A stretch of DNA of 37,395 bases, from assembly GCA_005882215.1 (NCBI GenBank), contig VBCK01000130.1:1-37395 (forward strand). Reading direction: 5' to 3'. The translations under genes and the position numbers were made by a program. Position 1 is the stretch's first letter. Each line of letters starts with the position of its first letter. Positions 1 through 9,539 of the stretch are shown piece after piece. The stretch is from Betaproteobacteria bacterium (GTDB lineage: Bacteria > Pseudomonadota > Gammaproteobacteria > Burkholderiales > Burkholderiaceae_F). The notes beneath the pieces are model-generated. The model did no database searches and had not been told where the DNA came from. It saw nothing but the letters and a program-made list of their open reading frames with translations.

Positions 1-181
1 TCCCATCTCATCGGCAGACGATTCGTGAAGATCGAATGACGCCCCATCTAGCTTGGTGAATACCTCGCGTTGCACCTGCGTGCCAACCCCGACGTCGCGA
101 GAGGAGGTTGGGCACGATCAAGAAGGGTGGCGCGCCTCATTGACGCGGCGTTCCGGCGGAGGACATCTTCGGGACGACCTG

Positions 182-358
182 ATGCGGGTGGTCTTTTCGC
201 CCGAGGCCCGCCAGGAGTTCGAGGAAGCCGAGCGCTATTACGAGCGGCAAGTTCCAGGTCTCGGCGCGCGCTTTCGCACGGAAGTTCGTTCTGCGCTGCC
301 ACGAATCCGAGCCTGGCCGCTGTCCTGTCCATGCGAGCGCGGCGACATACGGCGCGTG
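182..358 (+). pseudogene. Decayed RelE/ParE-family toxin gene
   Basis: From the ATG at 182 the translation begins MRVVFSPEARQEF and continues with an EEAERYYE segment and PGLGARF. This is the typical N-terminal helix pair of ParE-type toxins, which act on gyrase or ribosomes in plasmid or chromosomal toxin-antitoxin pairs. Similarity continues to about residue 59 (RIRAWPL, then ERGDIRR), where the family normally goes on into the C-terminal strands. Here the frame instead runs on without the expected ending, so the last third is lost. Just upstream, positions 150-182 read VPAEDIFGTT and a TGA that overlaps the toxin ATG (TGATG). That resembles an antitoxin C-terminus, but its frame is closed by a TGA at 141. 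The module therefore looks dead on both sides. Family assignment is by recalled similarity only. Confidence 0.5.
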
Positions 359-400
359 ACAATGACCCGTCGTCCCACCGGGGACGTTGCTCCTCCGGCG

Positions 401-2320
401 TTACAACGAAGTGTGCTGCTGTTCGCCGAACAGTCGGGTGCCCGGCCGCAGCAGATGCTCGTCTCGGACCCGGCGCAGCAAGCCGATCCGGTCGAAGAAT
501 TCCAGGATCTGGATCGCCCGCTTGCGCCCCAGACCGGTCGCATCACGAAACTGCGCCGCGCGCACGACGCGGTCGCGTTGAGCGATCTCGCGCGCGGTTG
601 CCGCCAGTTTCTCGACGGCGCATCGATGCATGTACAGATCCTTCACCACCTGGAACACCGCGCCGAGCTGCGCCTGGCGCGCCAGCGCACTCCGAACCAC
701 GGCCTCGGGTTGCTTCAGGTCGCGTGCCAGGTCGCGCACCCAGGGCGGGTCCAAATCGCCCGCCTGCAGCAGCGGCAACAAATGCTGCGCGAGCTGCTGC
801 TCTTTTTCCGACAGGCGCACCGCGTGCTCCGGAAGCTGCAGGAACGCACCCTGCCGGACGATCCGCCCTTGCGACAGCAGCGTCTCGATTGCCTGATCCG
901 CAACGGCGACATCGGCCCGCGGCAACGCGATCCGTTTCAGCCGGCCCGCCTCCACGCCGACCGAATCGGGCTCCCGAAGGTGCAGCTGCCCAAGCGCCCC
1001 CAGCAAGGACTGCTGCACCGCGCCCCATCGGGATGCGTCGAACAGCCAGGTCCCCTCGGCTGCGCCGATCCGTACCGAGGTCTCGGGCAGGATCGGCTCC
1101 ATCGCGGTCAGCACCCAGGCCCGCCGAAAGCGGCTCGCAGCGACACCGAACGGCGCAGCCCGAAGCAGTGCTTCGATCCGCTGCCCGTCGTCGGCCGATT
1201 CGAGCGCCGACAGCTGCGCCAGCCGTTCCGGCGTTTTCCGATAACGCGCCGGTGCCCATGGGTCCAGCACTTCGCCTCCGGCAATCGTGCGAGCCGCGGC
1301 CGCGTCCCGCAGCACGACGCGGTCACCCCGCCAGGCGCCGATCTTGTGACGCAGCACCAACTGGACCGGGCCACTGGCGCCCGGCAGCAGCGGATCCGAT
1401 TGCAGCAGCGCGACCCGCGCCAGCACATCGACCGCCCCTACGTGCACATGCACGTCGGCGCCCGACCGCAGAGCCAACGCCTGGCCGCGCCACACGGTGA
1501 TCAGCGCATCGAGGCGGTCGGTCGCCAGCGCGACGCTCGGGTCACACACCCATTGGCCGCGCTCGATCTCGTCGCGGCCCAATGCGGCCAGGTTCAACGC
1601 ACAACGTTGCCCGGCGCGCGCACTGTCGGATGGCCGGTTCTGCGCGTGGATGCTGCGCACCCTCGCCTGCCGGTCGGTCGGAACGATCTGAACCAGGTCC
1701 CCCGGTGAGATCGCCCCCGAAAATACGCTGCCGGTCACGACGGTGCCTACGCCCGCCAACGTGAAGACCCGATCGACCGCCAGCCGGAATGCCTGGCCCG
1801 TATCGTTGAGCCTCGCCGTTCGCGCCGCCAGTTCGATCAGCCACTGACGCAGCGGCTCGACTCCGTCGCCGCTTGCTGCGGCGGTCCGGAACAGCGGCGT
1901 GTGCGCCAACGGGGTCTCGCGCACCAGCTCAGCGATCTGCGCGCCGACCTCCTCGATTCGGGCCAGCGTGACCAGATCGCATTTGGTCAAGACCACCGCG
2001 CCCGATCGGATCCCGAGCAACGACGCGATCGCCAGGTGCTCGCGTGTCTGGGGCATCACGCCGTCGTCGGCCGCCACCACCAGCAGCACCGCATCGATTC
2101 CGGTCGCGCCGGCCAGCATCGTGTGCACGAGCCGCTCATGCCCGGGGACGTCGACCAACCCGATCGGCGGGCCGTCCGGAGCCGGCAGAAAAGCGTAACC
2201 GAGCTCGATCGAGATGCCGCGCCGCTTTTCTTCCGGCAGACGATCCGTATCCACGCCGGTCAAGGCGCGCACCAGCGTCGTCTTGCCGTGATCGATGTGG
2301 CCGGCGGTACCGACAATCAC
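401..2320 (-). CDS. selB: Selenocysteine-specific translation elongation factor SelB
   Basis: SelB carries Sec-tRNA to the ribosome and binds the SECIS hairpin so that UGA is decoded as selenocysteine. The 639-residue product starts VIVGTAGHIDHGKTTLV, which includes the G1 loop. DVPGHE (G3) and TKCD (G4) follow, then EF-Tu-like beta-barrel domains, and a long C-terminal half of the kind that holds winged helices for SECIS binding. I chose the GTG at 2320, not an upstream in-frame start. It places the G1 loop at the very N-terminus as in the family, and it overlaps the selA stop by four bases (GTGA), which implies translational coupling. It is the last gene of the formate dehydrogenase operon, and its substrate codon lies in fdnG of the same operon. 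Confidence 0.95.
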   Translation of the reverse strand: MIVGTAGHIDHGKTTLVRALTGVDTDRLPEEKRRGISIELGYAFLPAPDGPPIGLVDVPGHERLVHTMLAGATGIDAVLLVVAADDGVMPQTREHLAIASLLGIRSGAVVLTKCDLVTLARIEEVGAQIAELVRETPLAHTPLFRTAAASGDGVEPLRQWLIELAARTARLNDTGQAFRLAVDRVFTLAGVGTVVTGSVFSGAISPGDLVQIVPTDRQARVRSIHAQNRPSDSARAGQRCALNLAALGRDEIERGQWVCDPSVALATDRLDALITVWRGQALALRSGADVHVHVGAVDVLARVALLQSDPLLPGASGPVQLVLRHKIGAWRGDRVVLRDAAAARTIAGGEVLDPWAPARYRKTPERLAQLSALESADDGQRIEALLRAAPFGVAASRFRRAWVLTAMEPILPETSVRIGAAEGTWLFDASRWGAVQQSLLGALGQLHLREPDSVGVEAGRLKRIALPRADVAVADQAIETLLSQGRIVRQGAFLQLPEHAVRLSEKEQQLAQHLLPLLQAGDLDPPWVRDLARDLKQPEAVVRSALARQAQLGAVFQVVKDLYMHRCAVEKLAATAREIAQRDRVVRAAQFRDATGLGRKRAIQILEFFDRIGLLRRVRDEHLLRPGTRLFGEQQHTSL

Positions 2321-3765
2321 CTGCCGAGTACCTGGGCGAGTGCAGGCAGCTGCGCCAGCAACACCGCAGGATCCTCCAGACATCGAAGATCCAGCTGCAG
2401 CGCATCGTCGCCGATGCGCCCGATCACCGGCTCAGGCAGCGCGCGCAGCGCCGCTGCCAGCTCGTTCAACGCAGCGCCCGAGCCCTTGCGCCGTGCCTGC
2501 TGCAGGGTGATCCTGAGGCCAGCCGAGGGCAGCCGCTCAACCGGCAGCGACCCGGATCCGATCTGGCTCGCCATGTCGGCGACCTCGGCCGCGTAGCGCG
2601 GCGCCAGCGCGCGACGCATCGGTTCGACCAATTGCTCGGCGATCGCACGGATCGATGCCTGCGAACGGCACAGCAGCCTGAGCGCCGGCAGCCGCTGCGA
2701 CAGCTTCTCCGGCTCCAGGTAAAGGCGCAACGTGGCCTCCAGCGCAGCCAACGGCAGCTTTGAAATGCGCAGCGCGCGTTTCAGCGGATTGGCGCGGATC
2801 CGTGCGATCGCTTCCTTGCGTCCGACGATCAGTCCGGCCTGTGGCCCGCCGAGCAGTTTGTCGCCGGAAAACGTGACGACGTCGCAGCCCGCCTCGATCA
2901 TCTCGCGCGGCAACGGCTCGCGCGGAAGCCCGTAGTTCGAAAGATCCACCAGCGAGCCGCTGCCCAGATCACAGGCGAGCAGGACACCGGATGCTCGCGT
3001 CAGCGGCGCCAGCTCACGTTCGCTGACGCTCGAGGTGAAACCCTGGATCGAGTAGTTGCTGGTGTGCACCTTCATCACCAGCGCGGTGCGCTCGCCGATC
3101 GCACGCCGGTAGTCGGCCAGGTGCGTCCCGTTGGTGGTCCCGACTTCGACCAGCCGTGCGCCGGCGGCCCGCATCACGTCGGGCATCCGGAACGACCCTC
3201 CGATCTCGACCAGCTCGCCGCGCGAAACGATCACCTGCCTGGCGCGCGCGAGCGCGGCCAGCGTCAGCAACACAGCGCCCGCGTTGTTGTTGACAACCGT
3301 GGCAGCCTCGGCGCCGGTCAGCTCGCGCAACAGGGGCTCCACCAGGCTGTCACGGTCGCCGCGGGCTCCGTCCCGAAGGTCGAACTCCAGATTGCTGGGG
3401 GCGGTCATCGTCGCGACGATCTGTGCGATCGCCTCGTCGGCCAGCGGCGCGCGACCCAGATTCGTATGAATGACGGTACCGCTCAGGTTGACGACACGCT
3501 TCAGGCTCGAAGCCAGCGCCTGCCGGCAACGGCTCTGCAGCGCTTCGAGCAGCGCCGCATCCTGCAACTCGCTCGCATCCAGGTCCGCGTGGGCGCGTTC
3601 GCGCAGCTGGGCGAGCAAGCCGCGGCATTGCTCCGCGACCAGCGTATGACCGTGCCGCTCGACGAGGACACGCGCCGCCGGCAGGCGCAACAGCCGATCG
3701 ATCGAAGGCAGTTGTTGCAACGTCGCCTTCGAGCCATGCACGATGGACTCGATGGGCGCCGCCAT
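2317..3765 (-). CDS. selA: L-seryl-tRNA(Sec) selenium transferase SelA
   Basis: SelA is a pyridoxal-phosphate enzyme that turns seryl-tRNA(Sec) into selenocysteinyl-tRNA(Sec) using selenophosphate. The product has 482 residues, close to family length. It contains the N-terminal region needed for tRNA binding, the conserved VVNLSGTVIHTNLGRAPL block near residues 91-108, and FSGDKLLGGPQAGL near 299-312, where Lys303 should bind PLP. Its ATG shares one base with the fdhE stop (TGATG) and its stop overlaps the selB GTG. The three genes are therefore read as one coupled unit. The selenophosphate synthetase (selD) and tRNA-Sec needed for the same pathway are not found in the window. Confidence 0.96.
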   Translation of the reverse strand: MAAPIESIVHGSKATLQQLPSIDRLLRLPAARVLVERHGHTLVAEQCRGLLAQLRERAHADLDASELQDAALLEALQSRCRQALASSLKRVVNLSGTVIHTNLGRAPLADEAIAQIVATMTAPSNLEFDLRDGARGDRDSLVEPLLRELTGAEAATVVNNNAGAVLLTLAALARARQVIVSRGELVEIGGSFRMPDVMRAAGARLVEVGTTNGTHLADYRRAIGERTALVMKVHTSNYSIQGFTSSVSERELAPLTRASGVLLACDLGSGSLVDLSNYGLPREPLPREMIEAGCDVVTFSGDKLLGGPQAGLIVGRKEAIARIRANPLKRALRISKLPLAALEATLRLYLEPEKLSQRLPALRLLCRSQASIRAIAEQLVEPMRRALAPRYAAEVADMASQIGSGSLPVERLPSAGLRITLQQARRKGSGAALNELAAALRALPEPVIGRIGDDALQLDLRCLEDPAVLLAQLPALAQVLGR

Positions 3766-4766
3766 CAGCCGTCCCCGGGGTCGCCGTACAGCAGCATCAT
3801 GTTCACGCCGGCCGACGTTCTGCCTGACTCGGCCAGCAGCAAATCGAGCGCGACGGTCGCCAGATCGTCGGCTACCGGGTCTATGTCAGGGTCTTTTTCC
3901 ATCGACAGTATCTTCAGATAGTGGCCGCATTGGTCGCAGCATTCGGCCCGCACGGCAGTCACCGGCGCCCGTTCGCGTACCACCTCGGATCGGTCCCGAG
4001 CGGCGTCGGCGCGGTCGAGCGCCTCGTAGTGTATGCCCTTGGTGCTCAGGCAGTGACTGCACTTGATTCGCACCAGATGCCACTGCGTGCTGCACAGCGC
4101 GCAGTGCAGGTAGCGGTACCCGGCCTCCACGCCTCCGATCCGGACCACGCTGGCGGTCGGGCGCGTGCCGCAACATGGGCAGAGCGACTCCGGCGCACGC
4201 CGCTCGAAAGTCGAGCTGCCGAAACACGCGGCCGCGCCGGCCACCAGCCGCACCCAGTGCACCTGCAAAGCGGCGCCGATCAAGGGCGCTGCGCCCAGAT
4301 CGAGGCCGAGAGTAATGCCGCCGAGCAGGCGGTCCGCCTGGGCCTCGAAGAATGCATCGGACTGATCCGCCAGGCGCCGAACCGACTCGCCCGCCGCGGA
4401 GTCCAGATTCGGCACAAGCGTCGTCAGAATCGCGCGCAGCGCGTCTCGCCATTGCGGGGCGCGCGGCCACCCCACCGCCGGCAAGGGCCGGCCGGACGCT
4501 TCGATATTGGCCCGAAGGCTCGACGCTTCCGGCACGTCCAGGGGCGGCAACGCATCGATCGCCTGTTGCTGTGCCCGCGCAATCGCGGCCACGAACAGCA
4601 GATACTCCCCGATCGGATGACGCGCGGCGAGTGCCTGCAGGCGCGCCTGCCTCTGAGCGAATTCGTGCGCCGCATCGGGCAGCCGCAAAAACGGCGCCTG
4701 TTGCTCGCCGGCACGAACCGCGATTTCTTCCGGAGTGGCGAAACGAGTGCGTTCCAGCTTCGACAC
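3765..4766 (-). CDS. fdhE: Formate dehydrogenase accessory protein FdhE
   Basis: FdhE is a cytoplasmic iron-binding protein needed to assemble active membrane-bound formate dehydrogenases. The product has 333 residues. Its C-terminal half carries paired cysteines typical of the family: CPCC at 196-199, CALC at 222-225, CSHC at 236-239, and CCDQC at 276-280. These suit a rubredoxin-like metal site. Translation starts at a GTG (4766), three bases after the fdnI stop, and ends by sharing one base with the selA ATG. Its place directly behind the structural genes fits a role in maturing that enzyme. Confidence 0.93.
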   Translation of the reverse strand: MSKLERTRFATPEEIAVRAGEQQAPFLRLPDAAHEFAQRQARLQALAARHPIGEYLLFVAAIARAQQQAIDALPPLDVPEASSLRANIEASGRPLPAVGWPRAPQWRDALRAILTTLVPNLDSAAGESVRRLADQSDAFFEAQADRLLGGITLGLDLGAAPLIGAALQVHWVRLVAGAAACFGSSTFERRAPESLCPCCGTRPTASVVRIGGVEAGYRYLHCALCSTQWHLVRIKCSHCLSTKGIHYEALDRADAARDRSEVVRERAPVTAVRAECCDQCGHYLKILSMEKDPDIDPVADDLATVALDLLLAESGRTSAGVNMMLLYGDPGDG

Positions 4767-4769
4767 TCG

Positions 4770-5399
4770 TCAGCGCTTGTCCTGCGTCATCTGAGCGACC
4801 CAGCCCGGATGGTGGCGTTTGGCCCAGCTTTCGGACACGAGGCCGCGCGTCATCGCGCGCGTGGTGCCCTTGACCCAGATCGCAGCATAAATATGGACGA
4901 TGATGCCAAGGATCAGACCGACCGCCGTCAGCGAATGCACCACCGTCGCCAGGCGCACCAGGCCGATCGGAAAGTACCCCGCAAAATACGGCCGCCAGAA
5001 CACCAATCCGGTGACCAGCAACACGGCCAGCGTGATCGCCATCCACCAGAACAGGATCTTCTGCCCCGCGTTATAGCGCCCCGCCGGCAGCATCTCGTGC
5101 TTGCGACCGGAAAGAAGAGCGCCGGCGCCGGCGAGCCAGACCCGGTCATCGGCGTTCCATACGTTGTCGCGCGCCAGCCTCAGGTACATCCCGGCAAAAG
5201 ACAGGAATACCAGCACGCCGATGAACGGGTGCAGGATCCGCGTCCACGGGCCGCCACCAAACAGCACCGACAGGAAGAACAGCGACGGGTGGAACATCGA
5301 CAGGCCCGACAGCGCCGTGCAGAAAAACAGAATGACCAGCGCCCAGTGGTTGATCCGGTCACCGTCCGAATAGCGCCGCAGATAACGGGTCTCTTCCAT
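4770..5399 (-). CDS. fdnI: Formate dehydrogenase-N gamma subunit, cytochrome b556
   Basis: This is the membrane cytochrome b of formate dehydrogenase. It takes electrons from the iron-sulfur subunit and reduces quinone. The 209-residue protein shows four hydrophobic segments, near residues 18-38, 53-73, 115-134 and 149-171. Histidines lie at 18, 57, 155 and 169, the same numbers I recall for the heme b ligands of E. coli FdnI, so both heme sites should be intact. The ATG at 5399 is preceded by AGGGAG, ten bases after the fdnH stop. It is slightly shorter than the E. coli protein, mainly at the C-terminus. Confidence 0.93.
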   Translation of the reverse strand: MEETRYLRRYSDGDRINHWALVILFFCTALSGLSMFHPSLFFLSVLFGGGPWTRILHPFIGVLVFLSFAGMYLRLARDNVWNADDRVWLAGAGALLSGRKHEMLPAGRYNAGQKILFWWMAITLAVLLVTGLVFWRPYFAGYFPIGLVRLATVVHSLTAVGLILGIIVHIYAAIWVKGTTRAMTRGLVSESWAKRHHPGWVAQMTQDKR

Positions 5400-5409
5400 C
5401 GTCGGCTCC

Positions 5410-6273
5410 CTAGTGTTCAGACTCGGTCTCGTCGGGACCGACCTTCATGTAATGGAAGAACGCGCCGGCCACGGCACCGACCATCGCCAGCACGCTGAGC
5501 GGCTTCAGAACGCCCTTCCACAGCGACACCAGCGGGCTGATCTTCGGGTCGGCCGGCAAGCCGTGGTACAGCTGTGGCTGATCGGCGTGCTGCAGCACAT
5601 ACATCACGTGCGTGCCGCCCACGCCCGGCGGGTCGTACAAGCCGGCCTGCTGATAACCGCGCTCCTTCAGGTCCACGATCCGGGTGGCGGCGAACTCCTT
5701 CATGTCCTCCTTGGTGCCGAATCGAATCGCGCCGGTCGGGCAGACTTTCACGCAGGCGGGCTCCAGGCCCACCGAGACCCGGTCCGAACACAGCGAGCAC
5801 TTGTAAGCCTTGCTGTCCTTCTTCGAGATCCGTGGAACGTCGAACGGGCAACCGGTGACGCACGAGCCGCAACCGATGCAGTTTTCGGAGATGAAGTCGA
5901 CGATGCCGTTGGCGTATTTGACGATGGCCCCGGGTGCCGGACAGGCCTTCAGGCAGCCTGGATCCTCGCAGTGCATGCAGCCGTCCTTGCGGATCAGCCA
6001 CTCCAGGCGTCCAGACTGCACTTCGACTTCGGAGAACCGCATCACGGTCCAGGACGCCGGCGTCAGATCGCGCGGATTGTCGTACGTTCCGTCGTTGTCG
6101 CCGACCGAATCGCGCAGGTCGTTCCACTGCATGCAAGCGACCTGGCACGCCTTGCAACCGATGCAGCTGGTCACGTCGATCAGCTTGGCCACCTCGGGCT
6201 CGCGGCGCACCGACGGCGAGGGGAAGGTGGTGGCCGAGCGGGCCGCGATATCGAGCGATTGAAGCGATGACAT
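5410..6273 (-). CDS. fdnH: Formate dehydrogenase-N beta subunit, four [4Fe-4S] clusters
   Basis: This is the electron-transfer subunit between the molybdenum site of FdnG and the hemes of FdnI (also called FdxH). It has 287 residues. Sixteen cysteines fall in four ferredoxin-like groups: 37/40/43/47, 99/102/107/111, 132/135/138/142 and 159/162/174/178. That is enough for four [4Fe-4S] clusters. A single hydrophobic stretch near residues 255-275 would anchor it in the membrane, as in the E. coli complex. A GGGGG ribosome binding site lies in the ten-base gap after the fdnG stop. Confidence 0.95.
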   Translation of the reverse strand: MSSLQSLDIAARSATTFPSPSVRREPEVAKLIDVTSCIGCKACQVACMQWNDLRDSVGDNDGTYDNPRDLTPASWTVMRFSEVEVQSGRLEWLIRKDGCMHCEDPGCLKACPAPGAIVKYANGIVDFISENCIGCGSCVTGCPFDVPRISKKDSKAYKCSLCSDRVSVGLEPACVKVCPTGAIRFGTKEDMKEFAATRIVDLKERGYQQAGLYDPPGVGGTHVMYVLQHADQPQLYHGLPADPKISPLVSLWKGVLKPLSVLAMVGAVAGAFFHYMKVGPDETESEH

Positions 6274-6283
6274 GGCAGCCCCC

Positions 6284-9200
6284 TCAGGCCTTCTCGAGGT
6301 TCACGATGAAGGACTTGTACTCGGGCGTCTGGGTGTTCGCGTCGCCGACGAAGGGCGTCAGCGTATTGACCAGATACCCCTGCCGGGCCACTCCGACGAA
6401 GCCCCAATGGTTCGGCAGCCCCACCGTGTGCACTTTCTTGCCGTCGCAGTCGAGCGAGGCGATCCGCGGCGTCACGATCGCGACCGCCTTCAGGTAGCCG
6501 CGTTTGCTGCTGACCTTGACCCAGTCGCCGTCGGCGATGCCTTTTTCCTTCGCGAGCTCGACGCCGATTTCGACGAACTGCTGCGGCTGGATGATCGCCG
6601 AGGTCAACACGTTCTTGGTCCAGTAGTGGAAGTGCTCGGTGAGCCGGTAACTCGTCGCCGCGTACGGGAAGTCTTTCGCGGTGCCGAATTGCTCCCGATC
6701 CCCCTTGAAGACGCGCGCGGCCGGGTTGGCGCGCGCTTTGTCGTTGTTCGGGTGCATCGGGTTGTTCGGCAGCGGCGACTCGAGCGGCTCGTAATGCTCG
6801 GGCAGCGGTCCCTCGGCCAAGCCGGTCGGTGCGAACAAACGGGCCACGCCCTCAGCCGTCATGATGAAGGGCCCGACTTCCTCGTCGGGCGCTGCATCCG
6901 GCCGCATGTCGGGCACGTCGGCACCGCCCCAGGCCTTGCCGTTCCAGGCGATCAGCCGGCGTCGTGGATCCCAGGGTTTGCCGGATGGATCCGAAGAGGC
7001 GCGGTTGTACAGGATCCGGCGATTCGCCGGCCAGGACCACGCCCAGTTCAGCGTCTGGCCGACGCCGTACGGGTCGGAGTTGTCGCGCCGGGCCATCTGG
7101 TTGCCCGCCTGGGTCCACGCACCAGAGTAGATCCAGCAGCCGCATGCCGTGGTGCCGTCGTCGCGCAGCTGGCCGAATCCGGCCAGCAGCTCGCCGGCCT
7201 TGACCAGAGTCTTCGTCTTGTCCTTCGGATCGGGCAGGTCCGCCAGCGCCCTGCCGTTGTACTCCATCGCCAGCTCTTCGGCACTCGGCCGGCCAGGAAT
7301 CTTGTACGGCCAGGTCAGGTTGACGATCGGATCCGGGAACGCGCCACCCTCGGACTTGTACAAGGCGCGCAGCCGCGTGAACATCGCTGCGACGATCTCC
7401 AGATCGCCCTTGCCTTCGCCCGGAGGCTCGGCACCCTTCCAGTGCCACTGCAACCAGCGCCCCGAGTTGGTCAGCGAGCCGTCCTCTTCGGCAAAGCAAG
7501 TCGACGGCAGCCGGAACACTGCGGTCTGGATGTCGGCGGTCTTCACGTCGTTGTACTCGGCGTGGTTGGTCCAGAACTCGGCGGTCTCGGTCCTGAGCGG
7601 ATCGATCACGATCAGGTATTTGAGCTTGGACAGGCCAGCCACGATCTTGGCCTTGTTCGGGAACGATCCGACCGGATTGAAGCCCTGGCAGATGTAGCCG
7701 TTGATCTTGCCCTGGTACATCAGCTCGAAGGCCTGCAGGATGTCATACAGCTTGTCCCACTTCGGCAGGTAGTCGAACGCCCACTCGTTGCTGGCCGTGG
7801 CCGCGTCACCCCACCACGCCTTTTGCATGCTGACGAAGAACTTCGGATAGTTCTGCCAGTAGCTCGTCTGATCCGGGCGCAAGGGCTTCAGCGCGCGCGG
7901 CTTCAGATAGTCCTCCAGATGCTGTTCCGAATCGCGCGCCAGCGTCAGGTACCCGGGCAGCGAATTGGACAGCAGGCCCAGGTCGGTCAGGCCCTGGATA
8001 TTGCTGTGACCGCGCAGCGCGTTCATGCCGCCGCCCTCGATGCCGATATTGCCCAGCAACAACTGCACGATGGCCGCCGTGCGGATCATCTGCGTCCCGG
8101 TGCTGTGCTGGGTCCAGCCCAGCGCGTACATGATCGTCATCGCGCGCTTTGCATCGGCGGTCGAGGCAATCACTTCGCAGATCTTCAGGAACCGGTCCTT
8201 CGGCGTTCCGCACACCCTGGCGACCATGTCCGGTGTGTAGCGCGAGTAGTGCTGCTTCATGATCTGCAGCACGCAGCGCGGATGCTGCATCGTCTCGTCG
8301 ACTTTCGCGTACCCCTTGGGGTCGAGCTCGTAGCCCCAGCTGGACGGGTCGTACCGGTGCTTCTCGGCGTCGTAGCCGGAGAAGATCCCGTCCTCGAACC
8401 GGTAATCCTCGCCCACGATGAACGAGGCGTTCGTGTAATGGCGAACGTAGTCGTGCTGCAGCTTGTCGTTGGACAGCAGGTAATTGATCACTCCGGCCAG
8501 GAAGGCGATATCGGTGCCGGCGCGCAACGGGACGTACTCGTCCGACATCGCGGCCGAACGCGTGAAGCGCGGGTCCACCACGATCAGCTTCGCCTTGTTG
8601 TGTTGCTTGGCCTCGATCACCCACTTGAAGCCGCACGGGTGGGCCTCGGCGGCGTTGCCGCCCATGATCATCACGACATCGGCGTTCTTGATGTCCACCC
8701 AGTGGTTGGTCATCGCGCCGCGGCCAAACGTCGGGGCCAGACTGGCCACCGTCGGGCCGTGTCAGACACGTGCCTGATTATCGAATACGAGCATCCCCAG
8801 GCTACGCATCGTCTTGTGGGTCAGGTAGCCGGTTTCGTTGGAAGAAGCCGACGCGCACAGCATGCCGGTGGTCAGCCAGCGGTTCACCACCTTGCCGTCG
8901 GCGTTGTGCGTGACGAAATTGGCGTCGCGGTCGGCCTTCATCAGCTTCGCAATCCGCGACAGCGCCTCGTCCCAGGACAGCCGCTTCCACTCGTTGGTGC
9001 CCGGCTCGCGCACTTCCGGGTACTTCAACCGGTTCGGGCTGTGCACGAAATCCAGCAGTCCGGCACCCTTCGGGCACAGCGTGCCCCGGTTGACCGGGTG
9101 ATCCGGATCGCCCTCGATGTGAATGATCGAGGTGGTCACGTTCTTGGCCCGGTCGCCAAGCCCGTACATGATCACGCCGCATCCGACCGCACAGTAAGGA

Positions 9201-9349
9201 CAGGTATTGCGCGTCTCGGTGGTGCGAGCGAGCTTGAACTCGCGCGTCTCAGCCAGAACCCCGGTCGGCGAAAACCCCAGCATCGCCAGGCTCGAGCCGG
9301 CCAGCCCGGCGGCGCTCACCCTGAAGAATTGTCGTCGGTTCATGTCCAT
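6284..9349 (-). CDS. fdnG: Formate dehydrogenase-N alpha subunit, selenoprotein (Sec196)
   Basis: This is the catalytic subunit, which oxidises formate to CO2 at a molybdenum bis-MGD/selenocysteine site on the periplasmic side. The reading frame is interrupted once, by TGA at 8762-8764, and continues in the same frame with [15 protein letters not shown]. Read through, the protein has 1021 residues with Sec at 196, the same position as in E. coli FdnG. The N-terminus has a twin-arginine signal ([15 protein letters not shown]). Cys50, 53, 57 and 92 should hold a [4Fe-4S] cluster. The ATG at 9349 sits seven bases after a GGGG site; an ATG at 9343 is an alternative. It is the first gene of the operon that also supplies FdhE, SelA and SelB. 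An annotation that stops at TGA would wrongly split it into pieces of 195 and 821 residues. Confidence 0.96.
8733..8764 (-). promoter_or_regulatory. UGA selenocysteine codon and bacterial SECIS hairpin in fdnG
   Basis: The UGA (8764-8762) is followed after 18 bases by an apical loop AGUCU (8743-8739). The loop is closed by GGCC/GGCC (8747-8744 with 8738-8735), then a single bulged U at 8748, then GG/CC (8750-8749 with 8734-8733). A bulged U and a GU-containing loop at this distance are the recognition features of the E. coli fdhF and fdnG SECIS elements bound by SelB. The hairpin lies entirely inside the coding sequence. Confidence 0.9.
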
Positions 9350-9369
9350 GGAAAGGCCCCTTCACTCAT
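9340..9369 (-). other. Possible nine-codon leader ORF overlapping the fdnG start
   Basis: An ATG at 9369 has GAGGGA seven bases upstream. It reads MSEGAFPWT and stops at a TGA that overlaps the second possible fdnG start (ATG at 9343) as ATGA. The ribosome binding site used for the first fdnG ATG lies inside this ORF. It could couple or tune initiation of fdnG, but so short an ORF can occur by chance. Confidence 0.25.
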
Positions 9370-9539
9370 TGCGTGTTCCCTCGACCGACCCCTGTGTCGG
9401 CCTTGCGCCAGCCGCGCAACACCCTTGCAGCGCGACCGGTTGAATTGGAATTCGTTTTGGTTAGTATCGTCCTGAAACGAATCAGGGTCCAGAGAGAGAG
9501 CGGTCGCGCTCATCGCTTCTTTTTGCGCCCGATGCTTGG

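Noticed and set aside
1-400. tRNA-Sec (selC) beside selB
   Set aside because: I looked for the anticodon arm and T-arm on both strands and saw no match, so no tRNA is claimed.
53-1708. Long plus-strand ORF of 551 codons
   Set aside because: Apart from the ParE-like start (182-358), it is the antisense shadow of selB, whose translation has full SelB motifs. Its composition (Arg, Gln, Pro, His) is typical of a reverse-strand shadow in G+C-rich DNA.
8762-8764. TGA as a nonsense mutation making fdnG a pseudogene
   Set aside because: The residue is the known selenocysteine position, a SECIS hairpin follows, and selA and selB lie in the same operon.
6272-9475. Plus-strand ORF of 1067 codons opposite fdnG
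   Set aside because: It is a shadow of the selenoprotein gene. The absence of stops follows from strong third-position G/C bias, and no protein family is recognisable.
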